DNA of 53,758 bases from Mobiluncus porci (GTDB taxonomy: Bacteria > Actinomycetota > Actinomycetes > Actinomycetales > Actinomycetaceae), in contig NZ_VUMY01000018.1 in assembly GCF_009695935.1 (NCBI RefSeq), forward strand, positions 1-53,758, given 5' to 3'. Positions within the stretch are counted from its first letter, which is position 1; every line of letters begins with the position of its first letter. The notes below the pieces were generated by a model, which had not been told where the DNA came from, ran no database searches, and was given only the letters and a program-made list of their open reading frames with translations. The position numbers and the translations under genes were made by a program. Of this stretch, positions 27,596-35,878 are shown piece after piece.

Positions 27596-28568
27596 GCCTC
27601 AAAACGTAACTGCGGGGACTGGGGAGCTCACAACCACGGCTCCCCAGTCCGGGGGTGTTAGCGAAACCAACCGCATCGATTCGCGCAACGCCACCGCCGA
27701 CAACCTCAAATCAAAATCCGGACTAGCCCTCGGCAGATCCACGGATTTCGTCACGGTACCGTTTTTCCTCTATGTGGCAGTGTTCTTATTGACCCCGACA
27801 CTAATCGTGGTCATCGGAGCCTTCACCAGCGCCACCGGCGGATTCACCTTGATGAACCTCAGTAAGCTCGGGGAACCGAACACGCTTTCTTCCCTGGGGA
27901 CCTCGGTCTTCGTCTCGGTGGCCTCGGCGTTGATTGGCTCGATTGTGGGTGCGCTGGCCTGTTATGCGCTTGTGTCGCGTTCTTCCCAAACGGGGTTGGT
28001 GAGAAGGCTCATCAATGCGGTGTCCTCTGTTCTGGCGCAATTCGGCGGCGTCATGCTGGCATTCGCCTTCATCGCCACCATCGGCATCAACGGGATTGGA
28101 ACGCAGCTTCTTTTTGCTGCCACCGGATACCAACTCGACCCGAACTGGCTCGCATCCTTGCCCGGTTTGGTCTTGATTTACTGCTACTTCCAGATTCCCC
28201 TCATGATTATCGTGTTTCTTCCCGCCATGGACTCGCTGCGTCCCCAGTGGAAGGAAGCAACCGTGAATCTCGGCGGGACGACCTGGGATTACTGGTCGAA
28301 AGTGGCCGGGCCGATCCTGTGGCCGCGGTTTTTGGGGGCATTCCTGCTGCTCTTTGCCAACGCGTTTTCCGCCTATGCGACGGCCGCGGCGCTGTTCACC
28401 CAGCGTGCCATCCTCTTGCCGTTGATGATTCAAGGGGCTCTTCGCAACGAGCAAGACATCGGCCAAAACGGATTCGCCCAATCGTTGGCCTTGCTGATGG
28501 TCGTGGTCGTGGCGCTGGTCATGACAGGCTATGCCCAACTACAGAAGAGGACGGCGCAATGGGAGTAA
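27585..28568 (+). CDS. ABC importer permease, first subunit
   Basis: 327 residues, about six membrane helices after a hydrophilic N-terminal stretch of some 50 residues. The cytoplasmic coupling loop typical of the family reads EATVNLGGTTWDYWSKVAGPILWPRF. It starts at a TTG that overlaps the end of the binding-protein gene by 11 bases, and it overlaps the next permease gene by ten, so the operon is tightly coupled. Closest in type to PotB/YdcU-class permeases of polyamine and related importers (family knowledge, substrate inferred). Confidence 0.85.
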   Translation: METKPQNVTAGTGELTTTAPQSGGVSETNRIDSRNATADNLKSKSGLALGRSTDFVTVPFFLYVAVFLLTPTLIVVIGAFTSATGGFTLMNLSKLGEPNTLSSLGTSVFVSVASALIGSIVGALACYALVSRSSQTGLVRRLINAVSSVLAQFGGVMLAFAFIATIGINGIGTQLLFAATGYQLDPNWLASLPGLVLIYCYFQIPLMIIVFLPAMDSLRPQWKEATVNLGGTTWDYWSKVAGPILWPRFLGAFLLLFANAFSAYATAAALFTQRAILLPLMIQGALRNEQDIGQNGFAQSLALLMVVVVALVMTGYAQLQKRTAQWE

Positions 28569-29530
28569 AGGAAGAACACAGCCTCGTCACGCCGGCGTGG
28601 GATGCGGGGGAGGGGGTGGCTCCCGTAAACACCTTGGACGGCGTTGCTCACGCCTCCGCTGACGCCTCCGCTGACGCTCCGCGTTCTCGGCGCACGCATC
28701 TGGAGGGCGAACACCCGATGCTATTTGCCGCCTATCAGTGGGGGATTTTGGCGCTAGTGCTGGCGTTCTTGTTCATTCCGCTGTTGGGGATGCTGATTTT
28801 TTCGGTTCGCTTCCCCCTGACCGGCGCGTGGACGGCGGGAGCCTGGGAAACGATCTTCAGCTTCTCCGGCACAACTGCTTCGGGAACGGATATGTCCCTG
28901 TTGTGGGAAGGGCTGTTCAACTCGCTGGCGTTGAGTCTCTTCACCGTGGTTTTGATGCTGGCGCTGCTGTTGCCGACAATGTTGGCTCTAAAGATTCGTC
29001 CCTCGAAACTGTCGCGGGTTGTGGAATTTATTTGTCTCTTACCGCTCGCGATTCCAGCCATCGTGTTGGTCGTGGGGTTGGCGCCGATTTACCGGTTTAT
29101 CTCCATCCATGTTTTCAACACCCACCCGATTTGGCTCGGTTTTGCCTACACCATCCTCGTGTTGCCTTTTGCCTATCGGGCTTTGGATGCGGGATTCTCG
29201 ACAATACCGGTGAAAACCCTGGTAGAGGCCTCGCGCTCTTTGGGAGCTTCGTGGCCGACAGTCATGCTTCGGGTCATCATCCCGAATCTTCGTGGAGCAA
29301 TCGGGGCGGCCTCCTTCATCACGATTGCGGTGGTCCTCGGGGAATTTACGATTGCCTCTTTGCTGAATCGAAACAACCTCCAGGTCGCCATCTTCCAACT
29401 GGGACAAGACGATTCGATGACCGCGACGGCTCTGGCGCTCCTCACGATGGTTCTGGGCATCGTGTTGCTGATGGCGCTGGAAATTGTGAGCTACGAACTT
29501 AAGAAGAAACGAGAGAAAAATGGAAAATGA
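28559..29530 (+). CDS. ABC importer permease, second subunit
   Basis: 323 residues from the ATG at 28559, which overlaps the previous stop and has AGAGGA upstream. A longer frame upstream (from 28247) is a shadow of the first permease. After a hydrophilic N-terminus with a short ASAD repeat (12-base tandem DNA repeat near 28650) come about six helices and the coupling loop EASRSLGASWPTVMLRVIIPNLRG in two parts, EASRSLGASW and VIIPNLRG. PotC/YdcV-like. It forms the channel with the first subunit. Confidence 0.87.
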   Translation: MGVKEEHSLVTPAWDAGEGVAPVNTLDGVAHASADASADAPRSRRTHLEGEHPMLFAAYQWGILALVLAFLFIPLLGMLIFSVRFPLTGAWTAGAWETIFSFSGTTASGTDMSLLWEGLFNSLALSLFTVVLMLALLLPTMLALKIRPSKLSRVVEFICLLPLAIPAIVLVVGLAPIYRFISIHVFNTHPIWLGFAYTILVLPFAYRALDAGFSTIPVKTLVEASRSLGASWPTVMLRVIIPNLRGAIGAASFITIAVVLGEFTIASLLNRNNLQVAIFQLGQDDSMTATALALLTMVLGIVLLMALEIVSYELKKKREKNGK

Positions 29531-30665
29531 AAACGTGGGAGCCGAGGTCAAGCTCATTGACCTCAACAAAAAGTATGGGGAGACGAAGGCTCTGGACCAC
29601 TTGAGCTGTGAATTCCACCGCGGAGAGATGATTGTCCTCTTGGGGCCGTCTGGATGCGGGAAAACCACCGCTCTTAGGGCCTTGACGGGCTTGATGCAGG
29701 TAGACAGCGGCCAGATTATCGTCAACGGCAGGGACATTACGATGATGAATCCGGCCAAGCGCAATATGGCGATGGTGTTCCAGCAATACTCGCTATTCCC
29801 GAATATGACCGTCCAGGAAAATGTGGAATTTGGCCTGCGGGTCCGCAAAATGCCCGTCGAGCAGCGCACAAGAAAAGCGCGGGAAGCCCTGGAGATGGTG
29901 GGGCTCGCCGACCAAGCCTCGAAGTACACGCATCAAATGTCTGGTGGCCAGCAGCAACGAGTGGCCTTGGCGCGGGCTCTGGTCTTGAGGCCCGAGGTTT
30001 TGGCGCTGGATGAGCCTTTGTCGGCCTTGGACGCGAAAGTTCGAGTGCAGTTGCGTGAGGAGATTCGCCGTCTCCAACAGCAGACTGGTTCGACCGCGCT
30101 TTTCGTCACCCACGACCAGGAAGAGGCCCTGGCGGTGGCCGACCGGATTGGGGTGATGAAAGACGGGAAACTTCAACAGCTAGCCGAGCCGTGGCGGATT
30201 TATAACGAACCCGCCAATGAGTTTGTGGCGACCTTTATCGGGGAATCGAGCCGGATTCCGGCGGTGATTAGAGACGGGGTGGCTCTGGTGGGGGACCAAC
30301 AAGTGCCAGTGCTCGGGACTTCCTCAAAGCGTAGCAACGGAAAAGCCACGATTCTCGTCCGTCCGGAAGCGGTACAGCTGCAGTTGGCGGTCGAAGAAAC
30401 TCGCAACGCGGAGAATTGTGGCACCGTGAAAGAGATACAGTTCCTCGGTTCCACCGCGAAAATCCAAGTTGAGATGGTTTCCGGAACTGCTTTAACCGCA
30501 CAGATTAATCCTTCCGAAGCGATGGTGTTGGTTCCGGGCCAGCGGGTTTCTATCCAGATAGAACCCAAAGCGGTGTTGGCTGTGGCTCGCGATGAGAATC
30601 CGGCGCGGGCGAATCCCATCAAGATTGTGAAGAAGGGCTCTGCGCTGGCACCCGCGGCGGTTTAG
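29520..30665 (+). CDS. ABC importer ATP-binding protein
   Basis: 381 residues. Walker A is GPSGCGKTT (42-50), the signature is MSGGQQQRVALA (about 140-151), and Walker B with the catalytic Glu is VLALDEP (about 160-166). A regulatory C-terminal TOBE domain (about 290-360) marks it as the PotA/FbpC/MalK-like import class. The start overlaps the second permease by 11 bases. The stop overlaps the converging MarR gene by four bases, tail to tail. It should power the importer formed by the three preceding genes. Confidence 0.92.
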   Translation: MENENVGAEVKLIDLNKKYGETKALDHLSCEFHRGEMIVLLGPSGCGKTTALRALTGLMQVDSGQIIVNGRDITMMNPAKRNMAMVFQQYSLFPNMTVQENVEFGLRVRKMPVEQRTRKAREALEMVGLADQASKYTHQMSGGQQQRVALARALVLRPEVLALDEPLSALDAKVRVQLREEIRRLQQQTGSTALFVTHDQEEALAVADRIGVMKDGKLQQLAEPWRIYNEPANEFVATFIGESSRIPAVIRDGVALVGDQQVPVLGTSSKRSNGKATILVRPEAVQLQLAVEETRNAENCGTVKEIQFLGSTAKIQVEMVSGTALTAQINPSEAMVLVPGQRVSIQIEPKAVLAVARDENPARANPIKIVKKGSALAPAAV

Positions 30666-31186
30666 CGGGTGGGGTTGTCGAAGGGACGCAAAATAGTTCG
30701 TAAGTGGTTCGCGAGGATCTCGACATCTGCTTGAGGCATTTCTCCTAGCCACTGTCTTTCGGTCTGCATCAGCTCGGTGATTGCCGCGTCGGCAGCCTGC
30801 TTCCCCGCTTCGGTCAAGATCACCAAGATAGCGCGACGATCTTCCGGGTGGTCGGTGCGACGAACCAGACCTCGTTCCTCCAATCGGTCGATGCGGTTGG
30901 TCATAGTGCCGGAAGAGACCAGCGACAGCTGCATCAAGGCGCCAGGGGTCAACGCAAATGGCTCTCCAGCGCGGCGTAGTGCCGAGAGCACGTCAAAAGA
31001 CCACGGTTCCAAATCCACCTTGGAGAAAGCCACGCGACGAGCAACATCCAAGTGACGAGCCAAGCGCGAGACTCGCGAAAACACGGAGAGCGGAGTGAGA
31101 TCAGCCTTTGGGAGCAGGGCGCGCCAAGCGGCGAGAATACCGTCAACCTCATCTGGGCTCGGCTGCGCTTGGAGTTCTGAAGTCAT
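30662..31186 (-). CDS. MarR-family transcriptional regulator
   Basis: 174 residues from the ATG at 31186, picked because GGAGGTGG lies a few bases upstream; a frame opening at 31219 lacks one. It carries a winged helix-turn-helix with SSGTMTNRIDRLEERGLV as the recognition region and the wing DHPEDRRAILVILTEAG typical of MarR. Such dimers repress their own gene and neighbours until they bind a small ligand. It converges on the ABC importer operon, so control of that operon is possible but not shown. TCGATATCGA (31232-31241) lies upstream of its start and is a possible operator. Confidence 0.92.
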   Translation of the reverse strand: MTSELQAQPSPDEVDGILAAWRALLPKADLTPLSVFSRVSRLARHLDVARRVAFSKVDLEPWSFDVLSALRRAGEPFALTPGALMQLSLVSSGTMTNRIDRLEERGLVRRTDHPEDRRAILVILTEAGKQAADAAITELMQTERQWLGEMPQADVEILANHLRTILRPFDNPTR

Positions 31187-31270
31187 GTTTTGCCACCTCC
31201 TGAACTGGCTAATTATCAACCATAATAATAGTCGATATCGAGATTCTTTGGTGGCGAGATTATTTATGAC

Positions 31271-31299
31271 TTGGGAAAACTGGGGATAAATGGCAAAAT
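31271..31299 (+). promoter_or_regulatory. Possible tRNA-Gln promoter
   Basis: TTGGGA (31271-31276), a 17-base spacer and CAAAAT (31294-31299) lie 41 bases before the tRNA-Gln gene. Motif match only. Confidence 0.4.
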
Positions 31300-31340
31300 A
31301 GTGGGGCGCGGTGACGCGATTGAGTTCGCGATAACAGCAA

Positions 31341-31411
31341 TCCGCCCTGGTGTAATGGCAGCACAGAGGTTTTTGGTACCTTTAGTCTGGGTTCGAATCC
31401 TGGGGGCGGAA
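31341..31411 (+). tRNA. tRNA-Gln (anticodon TTG)
   Basis: The acceptor arms TCCGCCC and GGGCGGA pair. The D-arm is GGTGTAATGGCAGC, the anticodon loop carries TTG, and the T-arm is CTGGGTTCGAATCCTGG. A-31411 is the discriminator base. CCA is not encoded. Confidence 0.95.
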
Positions 31412-31490
31412 CTTTTTATGCCTTTGGAGGCGGTAGGATAGAACCTGTCAGGCCGGTATTCGGCACAGCACTTGCGAGGGGGAATCACCT

Positions 31491-32990
31491 TTGACCCAGG
31501 TCAGTACCATTGTCATCTTGGCGGCAGGCCAAGGCACCCGAATGAAGTCCAAGAAAGCCAAGGTTCTCCACTCTTTTGCGGGTCGCACCTTGCTCTCACA
31601 CGCCATCCACACTGCTCTCGAGGTGGAGCCGGAGCGAATCGTTTTGGTCGTTCGTCACCAAAGAGATGCGGTGGCCGAGGAAGCGAAGATCGTCTATCCC
31701 GATATCATCATTGCTGACCAGGATGAGGTTCCCGGCACCGGACGGGCAGTTTGGTGCGCCTTGGAGAAGCTGAAAGAAATCGGCGAGGGCCAGACCGGAA
31801 CCCTGGTCGTCACCTCTGCGGACGTTCCCTTGATGGAATCTTCTACCATTTTGTCCCTAGCGGAAACGCGAGAGGATGAAGGCTCGGCGCTGTGCCTCCT
31901 GACTACGGAGATTCGCAATCCCTTCGGCTACGGGAGAATCCAACGTGTTGCTGGACAGGTCGCGGGGATTATCGAGGAGCGCGATGCGACATACGCCCAG
32001 AAGCAGATTAAAGAGGTTAACGCGGGTATTTACGCCTTTGACGCGGAGTTTTTGGCCACCGCCTTGCCGGAACTCTCCGCGGACAACAGCCAGGGGGAAA
32101 TCTACCTGACCGACACGATTAAAGTGGCGCGAAACCAAGGCCGCAAGGTCTCCTCGGTGCTTTTGGCGGATACTGCCCAAGCGGAGGGCTGCAACGATCG
32201 CGCGCAATTGGCGGAGCTCCGCGCCGAATACAATCGACGTCGCACCCGCTACTGGATGCTGCAAGGAGTGACGATTATTGATCCCACCTCCACCTGGATT
32301 GACGCCGATGTGACGATTGGGATGGACACCACCATCTATCCCAATACTCAGCTTCGTCGAAACACGGTGATTGGAGAGGACTGCCGAATCGGGCCGGACT
32401 CGACCTTGATTGATGTCACGGTGGGTGACGGGGCAGAAGTCCTGCGAGTCCACGGGATTTCCTCCAGCATCGGACCGCGCGCCACGATTGGACCATTCAC
32501 CTATCTTCGCCCGGGGACGAACCTGGCCGAAGAAACCAAGGTCGGCGGTTTTTGCGAGACCAAAAACATCGAGGTGGGACGCGGAACCAAGATTCCTCAC
32601 CTGTCCTATGTGGGGGACGCTACCATCGGAGAAGGTACCAACATCGGAGCTGCGACGATTTTTGCGAACTACGATGGGGTGCATAAACATCACTCCAACG
32701 TGGGTTCTTACTGTCGAACCGGAGCCGATAATGTCTTTATCGCTCCGGTAAATATCGGAGACGGGGTCTACACCGGCGGCGGAACCATTGTCCGCCACGA
32801 TATTCCCTCCGGTGCTTTGGCGGTAAACCAGTTTGACATGAGGATTATCCCTGATTGGGTCGTGAAGCATCGCCCCGATACGGACGCAGCGCGGGCAGCA
32901 CAAGGAGAATTTAAAACGACCGATACAGAAAATTCTGGAACCGGCGGTACAGAAATTTCCGGAACGACCGATACAAAAACAGGGCAATGA
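31491..32990 (+). CDS. glmU: Bifunctional GlmU: UDP-GlcNAc pyrophosphorylase / GlcN-1-P acetyltransferase
   Basis: 499 residues. GlmU makes UDP-N-acetylglucosamine, the entry sugar nucleotide for peptidoglycan. The N-terminal uridylyltransferase has LAAGQGTRMKSKKAKVL (10-26). The C-terminal left-handed beta-helix acetyltransferase starts near 260 and keeps FCETKNIEVG, PHLSYVGDATIGEG and NYDGVHKH. The start is a TTG preceded by GAGGGGGA. The last 25 or so residues are a hydrophilic Thr/Gly/Glu tail made of an eight-residue repeat (DTENSGTG, GTEISGTT, DTKTGQ), which is not part of the catalytic fold. prs follows after 81 bases, as in M. tuberculosis and many other Gram-positive bacteria. Confidence 0.97.
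   Translation: MTQVSTIVILAAGQGTRMKSKKAKVLHSFAGRTLLSHAIHTALEVEPERIVLVVRHQRDAVAEEAKIVYPDIIIADQDEVPGTGRAVWCALEKLKEIGEGQTGTLVVTSADVPLMESSTILSLAETREDEGSALCLLTTEIRNPFGYGRIQRVAGQVAGIIEERDATYAQKQIKEVNAGIYAFDAEFLATALPELSADNSQGEIYLTDTIKVARNQGRKVSSVLLADTAQAEGCNDRAQLAELRAEYNRRRTRYWMLQGVTIIDPTSTWIDADVTIGMDTTIYPNTQLRRNTVIGEDCRIGPDSTLIDVTVGDGAEVLRVHGISSSIGPRATIGPFTYLRPGTNLAEETKVGGFCETKNIEVGRGTKIPHLSYVGDATIGEGTNIGAATIFANYDGVHKHHSNVGSYCRTGADNVFIAPVNIGDGVYTGGGTIVRHDIPSGALAVNQFDMRIIPDWVVKHRPDTDAARAAQGEFKTTDTENSGTGGTEISGTTDTKTGQ
32922..32985 (+). repeat. 24-base tandem repeat at the 3' end of glmU
   Basis: GATACA or GGTACA boxes recur at 32922, 32946 and 32970, exactly 24 bases apart, each followed by an A-rich run and most by CCGGAAC-like sequence. 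The repeat stays in frame and encodes the tail of GlmU. Confidence 0.65.
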
Positions 32991-32996
32991 TTTTCT

Positions 32997-33032
32997 CCTT
33001 AACTCTACGGGGTAAACTGTGGAGAGTTAAGG
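32997..33032. repeat. Inverted repeat between glmU and prs
   Basis: CCTTAACTCT (32997-33006) and AGAGTTAAGG (33023-33032) are perfect 10-bp complements around 16 bases. No T run follows. It could be a weak terminator or an operator for prs. Confidence 0.5.
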
Positions 33033-33071
33033 TTAGTCGGAACGAAGCAATCACTAATAGACAGGATAAAG

Positions 33072-34043
33072 ATGGCAGACTTGTTTGAAACGCCGCGGAA
33101 ACGACTGGTAATTGTGTCTGGGAGGGCTCATCCTCAGTTGGCAGAAGATGTAGCAAAGGCTCTCGACACGGAGGTCTTGCCTACGAGCATTTACGACTTT
33201 GCTTCCGGTGAAATTTACGTGCGTTACAACGAGTCGGTCCGTGGCTGTGATGTGTTTTGCATTCAATCTATTGCGGGGGATGTCAACAAGTGGCTCATGG
33301 AACAGTTCATCATGGTGGACGCCTTGAAGCGAGCCTCAGCAAAGCGGATTACCGTGGTAGCGCCGCTCTATCCCTATTCTCGCCAAGACAAAAAACACCA
33401 GGGGCGCGAGCCGATTTCCGCGAGGCTGATGGCTGACCTCTACAAGACCGCCGGCACCTCGCGCATGATGAGCGTGGATATGCACGCCTCCCAGGAATCT
33501 GGTTTCTTCCCCGGTCCGGTCGACCACCTCCAAGCCATGCCAGTCTTGATTGACTACGTGAGGACTCGGGTGGATTTGTCCAACGTCACCGTGGTTTCTC
33601 CCGATGCCGGGCGGATTCGGGTCGCTGAGAAGTGGGCTAACCGCTTGGGTGGGTACCCTTTGGCTTTCATCCACAAGACGCGCGACACGACCCGACCCAA
33701 TGTGGCGGTAGCAAATCGCGTCGTCGGAAACGTGGAAGGGCGGACCTGTGTTTTGGTCGATGACCTTATCGACACCGGCGGGACAATCGCCGAGGCAGTC
33801 GGGGTTCTCAAGACCGCGGGAGCGAAAGATGTTCTCGTTGCCGCCACCCACGCGGTGTTTTCCGATCCGGCAGTAAAGCGCCTGAGCGAATGCGGGGCGC
33901 GGGAAGTCATTGTGACCGATAGCGTGCTGGTTCCTCCCGAAAAGCAGTTCCCGCAATTGACGGTGCTTCCGATTGCGCCTTTGTTGGCGCGTGCAATACG
34001 CCAGGTATTCGAAGAGGGGTCCGTAGCGGCGCTGTTTGAGTAA
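33072..34043 (+). CDS. prs: Ribose-phosphate pyrophosphokinase (PRPP synthetase)
   Basis: 323 residues. It makes PRPP from ribose 5-phosphate and ATP for nucleotide, His, Trp and NAD synthesis. The flexible-loop and ATP motif PYSRQDKKHQGREPISARL is present, as are the Mg-binding VDMHASQ and the PRPP-binding VLVDDLIDTGGT near residue 226. Length and motifs are those of class I enzymes. It lies downstream of glmU. The MazG-like and lpqT genes that accompany this block in mycobacteria are absent; a nitroreductase occupies the next slot on the other strand. Confidence 0.97.
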   Translation: MADLFETPRKRLVIVSGRAHPQLAEDVAKALDTEVLPTSIYDFASGEIYVRYNESVRGCDVFCIQSIAGDVNKWLMEQFIMVDALKRASAKRITVVAPLYPYSRQDKKHQGREPISARLMADLYKTAGTSRMMSVDMHASQESGFFPGPVDHLQAMPVLIDYVRTRVDLSNVTVVSPDAGRIRVAEKWANRLGGYPLAFIHKTRDTTRPNVAVANRVVGNVEGRTCVLVDDLIDTGGTIAEAVGVLKTAGAKDVLVAATHAVFSDPAVKRLSECGAREVIVTDSVLVPPEKQFPQLTVLPIAPLLARAIRQVFEEGSVAALFE

Positions 34044-34062
34044 TTGGCAAGGCTCGCTGGAG

Positions 34063-34110
34063 ATTGTACCGTTCGGTTTAATTAATTGTACCGGTCAAAT
34101 TAATTGTACT
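34063..34110. repeat. Three direct ATTGTAC repeats between prs and the nitroreductase gene
   Basis: ATTGTAC occurs at 34063, 34085 and 34103 (steps of 22 and 18 bases); the last two sit in TTAATTGTAC. The run lies in the gap between the convergent genes, where a terminator would be expected, but no hairpin with a T tract is seen. Confidence 0.55.
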
Positions 34111-34139
34111 GACTGGTTCAAAACTATCAGATGCGTTTC

Positions 34140-34880
34140 CTAGAGTAAGAATCCTTGGGCCCTGATGGCCTCCAAGAGTTGCGGTCCTTTCGGATTGTCG
34201 CCCATTTTCTTGAGAATCTGGTTCGTAAAGGTATCCTCGCGTTGGTTTTTCGTTCGTAGGTCATAGTAGTTGTGCATTTCCTGGTCGTATTCGGCCAGAG
34301 CCTCGACCCAAGAATCAGGAGCCTGGTAAGTGTCGGTCATTACCCGCAGTCCCGCTGGGATCCGTGGTTTTAGTTCCGGTTCCTCATTGGGGTAGCCCAT
34401 GATAAGACCGATCGCGGGAAAGGTCAGGGGAGGCAATCCGAGAATCTCAATCGTCTTCGCGGGGTTGTTGAGGATGCTTCCGAGAATCGTGGTTCCCAGT
34501 CCGGCACTTTCAGCCGCTACGACCGTGCTTTGGCACATGAGGATAGCATCGGTGAATCCCTCGCGGAAATAGTCAATATTTCCGGCAGTTTCGGGGGTGG
34601 CCCCCAGCTCGGAGCGAATCGAGGCCGCGCGGGCGCAGTCGACGAGAAAAACGAGATACTCGGGTGCTTCCGCGGTGTAAGCCTGGTTGGAAACCTCTGC
34701 CAAGGCATCCCGCTTGGCCTGGTCTTTTACGCGAATTACGGAAGCATTTTGAGTGGCGCGAGAGCTTGCGGTGTGGATAGCGGCTTCGAAAATATCATCC
34801 ATCAGCTTTTCGGGAACCAAAGTGTCCTGGAACTGACGAATAGTGCGGTGATTCTGGAGATTTTGGATGGTTTCATTCAT
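34140..34880 (-). CDS. Nitroreductase-family FMN oxidoreductase (NfsA/FRP-like)
   Basis: 246 residues. The family uses FMN and NAD(P)H to reduce nitroaromatics, quinones or flavins. The N-terminal NHRTIRQFQD FMN-binding motif (11-20), SSRATQNASVI near 39 and the central AAESAGLGTTILGSI are visible. The C-terminal extension with HNYYDLRTKNQ matches the NfsA/FRP subgroup, longer than minimal nitroreductases. No operon partner. The physiological substrate is unknown. The upstream gap (34881-35199) belongs to the rplY leader on the other strand. Confidence 0.88.
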   Translation of the reverse strand: MNETIQNLQNHRTIRQFQDTLVPEKLMDDIFEAAIHTASSRATQNASVIRVKDQAKRDALAEVSNQAYTAEAPEYLVFLVDCARAASIRSELGATPETAGNIDYFREGFTDAILMCQSTVVAAESAGLGTTILGSILNNPAKTIEILGLPPLTFPAIGLIMGYPNEEPELKPRIPAGLRVMTDTYQAPDSWVEALAEYDQEMHNYYDLRTKNQREDTFTNQILKKMGDNPKGPQLLEAIRAQGFLL

Positions 34881-34938
34881 GGCTTTATCTTTTCATAAAA
34901 AGTAGTTTCCAGGTAGAGATGAATGCGCTACGGCTGAA

Positions 34939-34968
34939 TTGGCGAATCTGGAGGGGAGTCGCTAAACT
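34939..34968 (+). promoter_or_regulatory. Promoter of the rplY leader RNA
   Basis: TTGGCG (34939-34944), an 18-base spacer and TAAACT (34963-34968) form a good vegetative promoter. The same -10 box, TAAACT, is used ahead of the tRNA-Glu cluster. Transcription would start near 34975, about 225 bases before rplY. Confidence 0.55.
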
Positions 34969-34997
34969 TGTAGGGTTGCCTCGGCGAGGGGGAGCGA

Positions 34998-35021
34998 ATG
35001 GCGCAAGCAGACGCTTGCTGA
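34998..35021 (+). CDS. Seven-codon upstream ORF in the rplY leader (candidate leader peptide)
   Basis: GAGGGGGAGC lies just before an ATG that opens MAQADAC followed by TGA. The ribosome site is much better than chance for so short a frame. It sits in the leader between the promoter at 34939-34968 and the terminator at 35085-35113, where a translated leader peptide would be placed to influence attenuation. The frame contains a 6-bp hairpin (GCAAGC/GCTTGC). Too short for statistical support; inferred. Confidence 0.35.
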   Translation: MAQADAC

Positions 35022-35084
35022 AAAGCATCGAAAGCCCAGTCGCAAACCGTTATCGACGCGGCCCGAATTATCTACGGGACTGTC

Positions 35085-35113
35085 AGCCTGCCGCAACACG
35101 GCAGGCTATTTTT
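35085..35113 (+). terminator. Intrinsic terminator / attenuator upstream of rplY
   Basis: AGCCTGCCG (35085-35093) pairs with CGGCAGGCT (35099-35107) around CAACA, followed by ATTTTT. It lies 86 bases before the rplY start and downstream of a good promoter, with no full-length gene in between. It therefore either ends a small RNA of about 140 bases or acts as an attenuator of rplY. Confidence 0.8.
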
Positions 35114-35199
35114 GTACCAGGCGTTACAGACTTTCTCAAAATGATTCAGCGGTCCAGCCGAGAATACGAAAGAAACATGAGCCGGAAAGGACTGAAATA

Positions 35200-35829
35200 A
35201 TGGCTGAAACCAATACTTTGAAAGTTGAAAAGCGCAGCGACTTTGGTAAGGGATTTGCGCGTCGCGCTCGCGTCGACGGAAAGATTCCCGCCGTGGTCTA
35301 TGGTCACGGAGTGGATCCGATTCACCTCGCGTTGCCCTACCACGACACCTTCCTCTTGGTGAAAGATAACCCGAACGCGGTTATCTCCTTGGAAGGACTG
35401 GAAACACCTACCATGGTTCTCGTGAAAGACATTCAGCGTCACCCCTTGAAGCGCACGCTGATGCATATGGATCTTCTCATCGTGAAGGCTGACGAAAAAG
35501 TGGACGTGGAAGTGCCGGTCGAACTGGTTGGTGAACCGTTGCCGGGCTTGGCTGCCAACCACGAGTTGTTGAATATGGAAATTTCGGCTCCGGTTATCAA
35601 CATTCCGGAAAAGATCGAAGTCAGCATCGAAGGTTTGGAAGAAGGCACTGTTATCAAGGTCTCCGATATCACTCTTCCGGAGGGCGTCGAAGCCAAGACA
35701 GATGCGGAATCCATCGTGCTTTCGATTATCGTTCCGCAGGAAGTGGAGATTCCGGAAACTACCGGCGAAGAAGAAGCCGGTGAAGAGGCTGCTGGCGAGG
35801 AAGCGGCCGGAGAAGCCGAAGCCGAGTAA
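35200..35829 (+). CDS. rplY: 50S ribosomal protein L25 / Ctc
   Basis: 209 residues, the long Ctc form of L25, which binds 5S rRNA in the central protuberance. The L25 domain (RSDFGKGFARRARVDGKIPAVVYGHG) covers the first 95 residues and is followed by the TL5-type beta domain. The end is an acidic Glu/Ala/Gly tail of about 25 residues. RBS: GGAAAGGAC upstream of the ATG. pth follows after 49 bases, the usual rplY-pth pair. Expression is likely set by the leader terminator upstream. Confidence 0.96.
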   Translation: MAETNTLKVEKRSDFGKGFARRARVDGKIPAVVYGHGVDPIHLALPYHDTFLLVKDNPNAVISLEGLETPTMVLVKDIQRHPLKRTLMHMDLLIVKADEKVDVEVPVELVGEPLPGLAANHELLNMEISAPVINIPEKIEVSIEGLEEGTVIKVSDITLPEGVEAKTDAESIVLSIIVPQEVEIPETTGEEEAGEEAAGEEAAGEAEAE

Positions 35830-35878
35830 GTTCGGCTCGGTAGCTTGACTACTGACCGAGTGGAACGACCGTTACACA

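Noticed and set aside
28247-28558. Upstream extension of the second permease
   Set aside because: The extra 104 codons lie within the first permease and read as Arg/Gly-rich shadow sequence. The ATG at 28559 has a ribosome site and gives normal family length.
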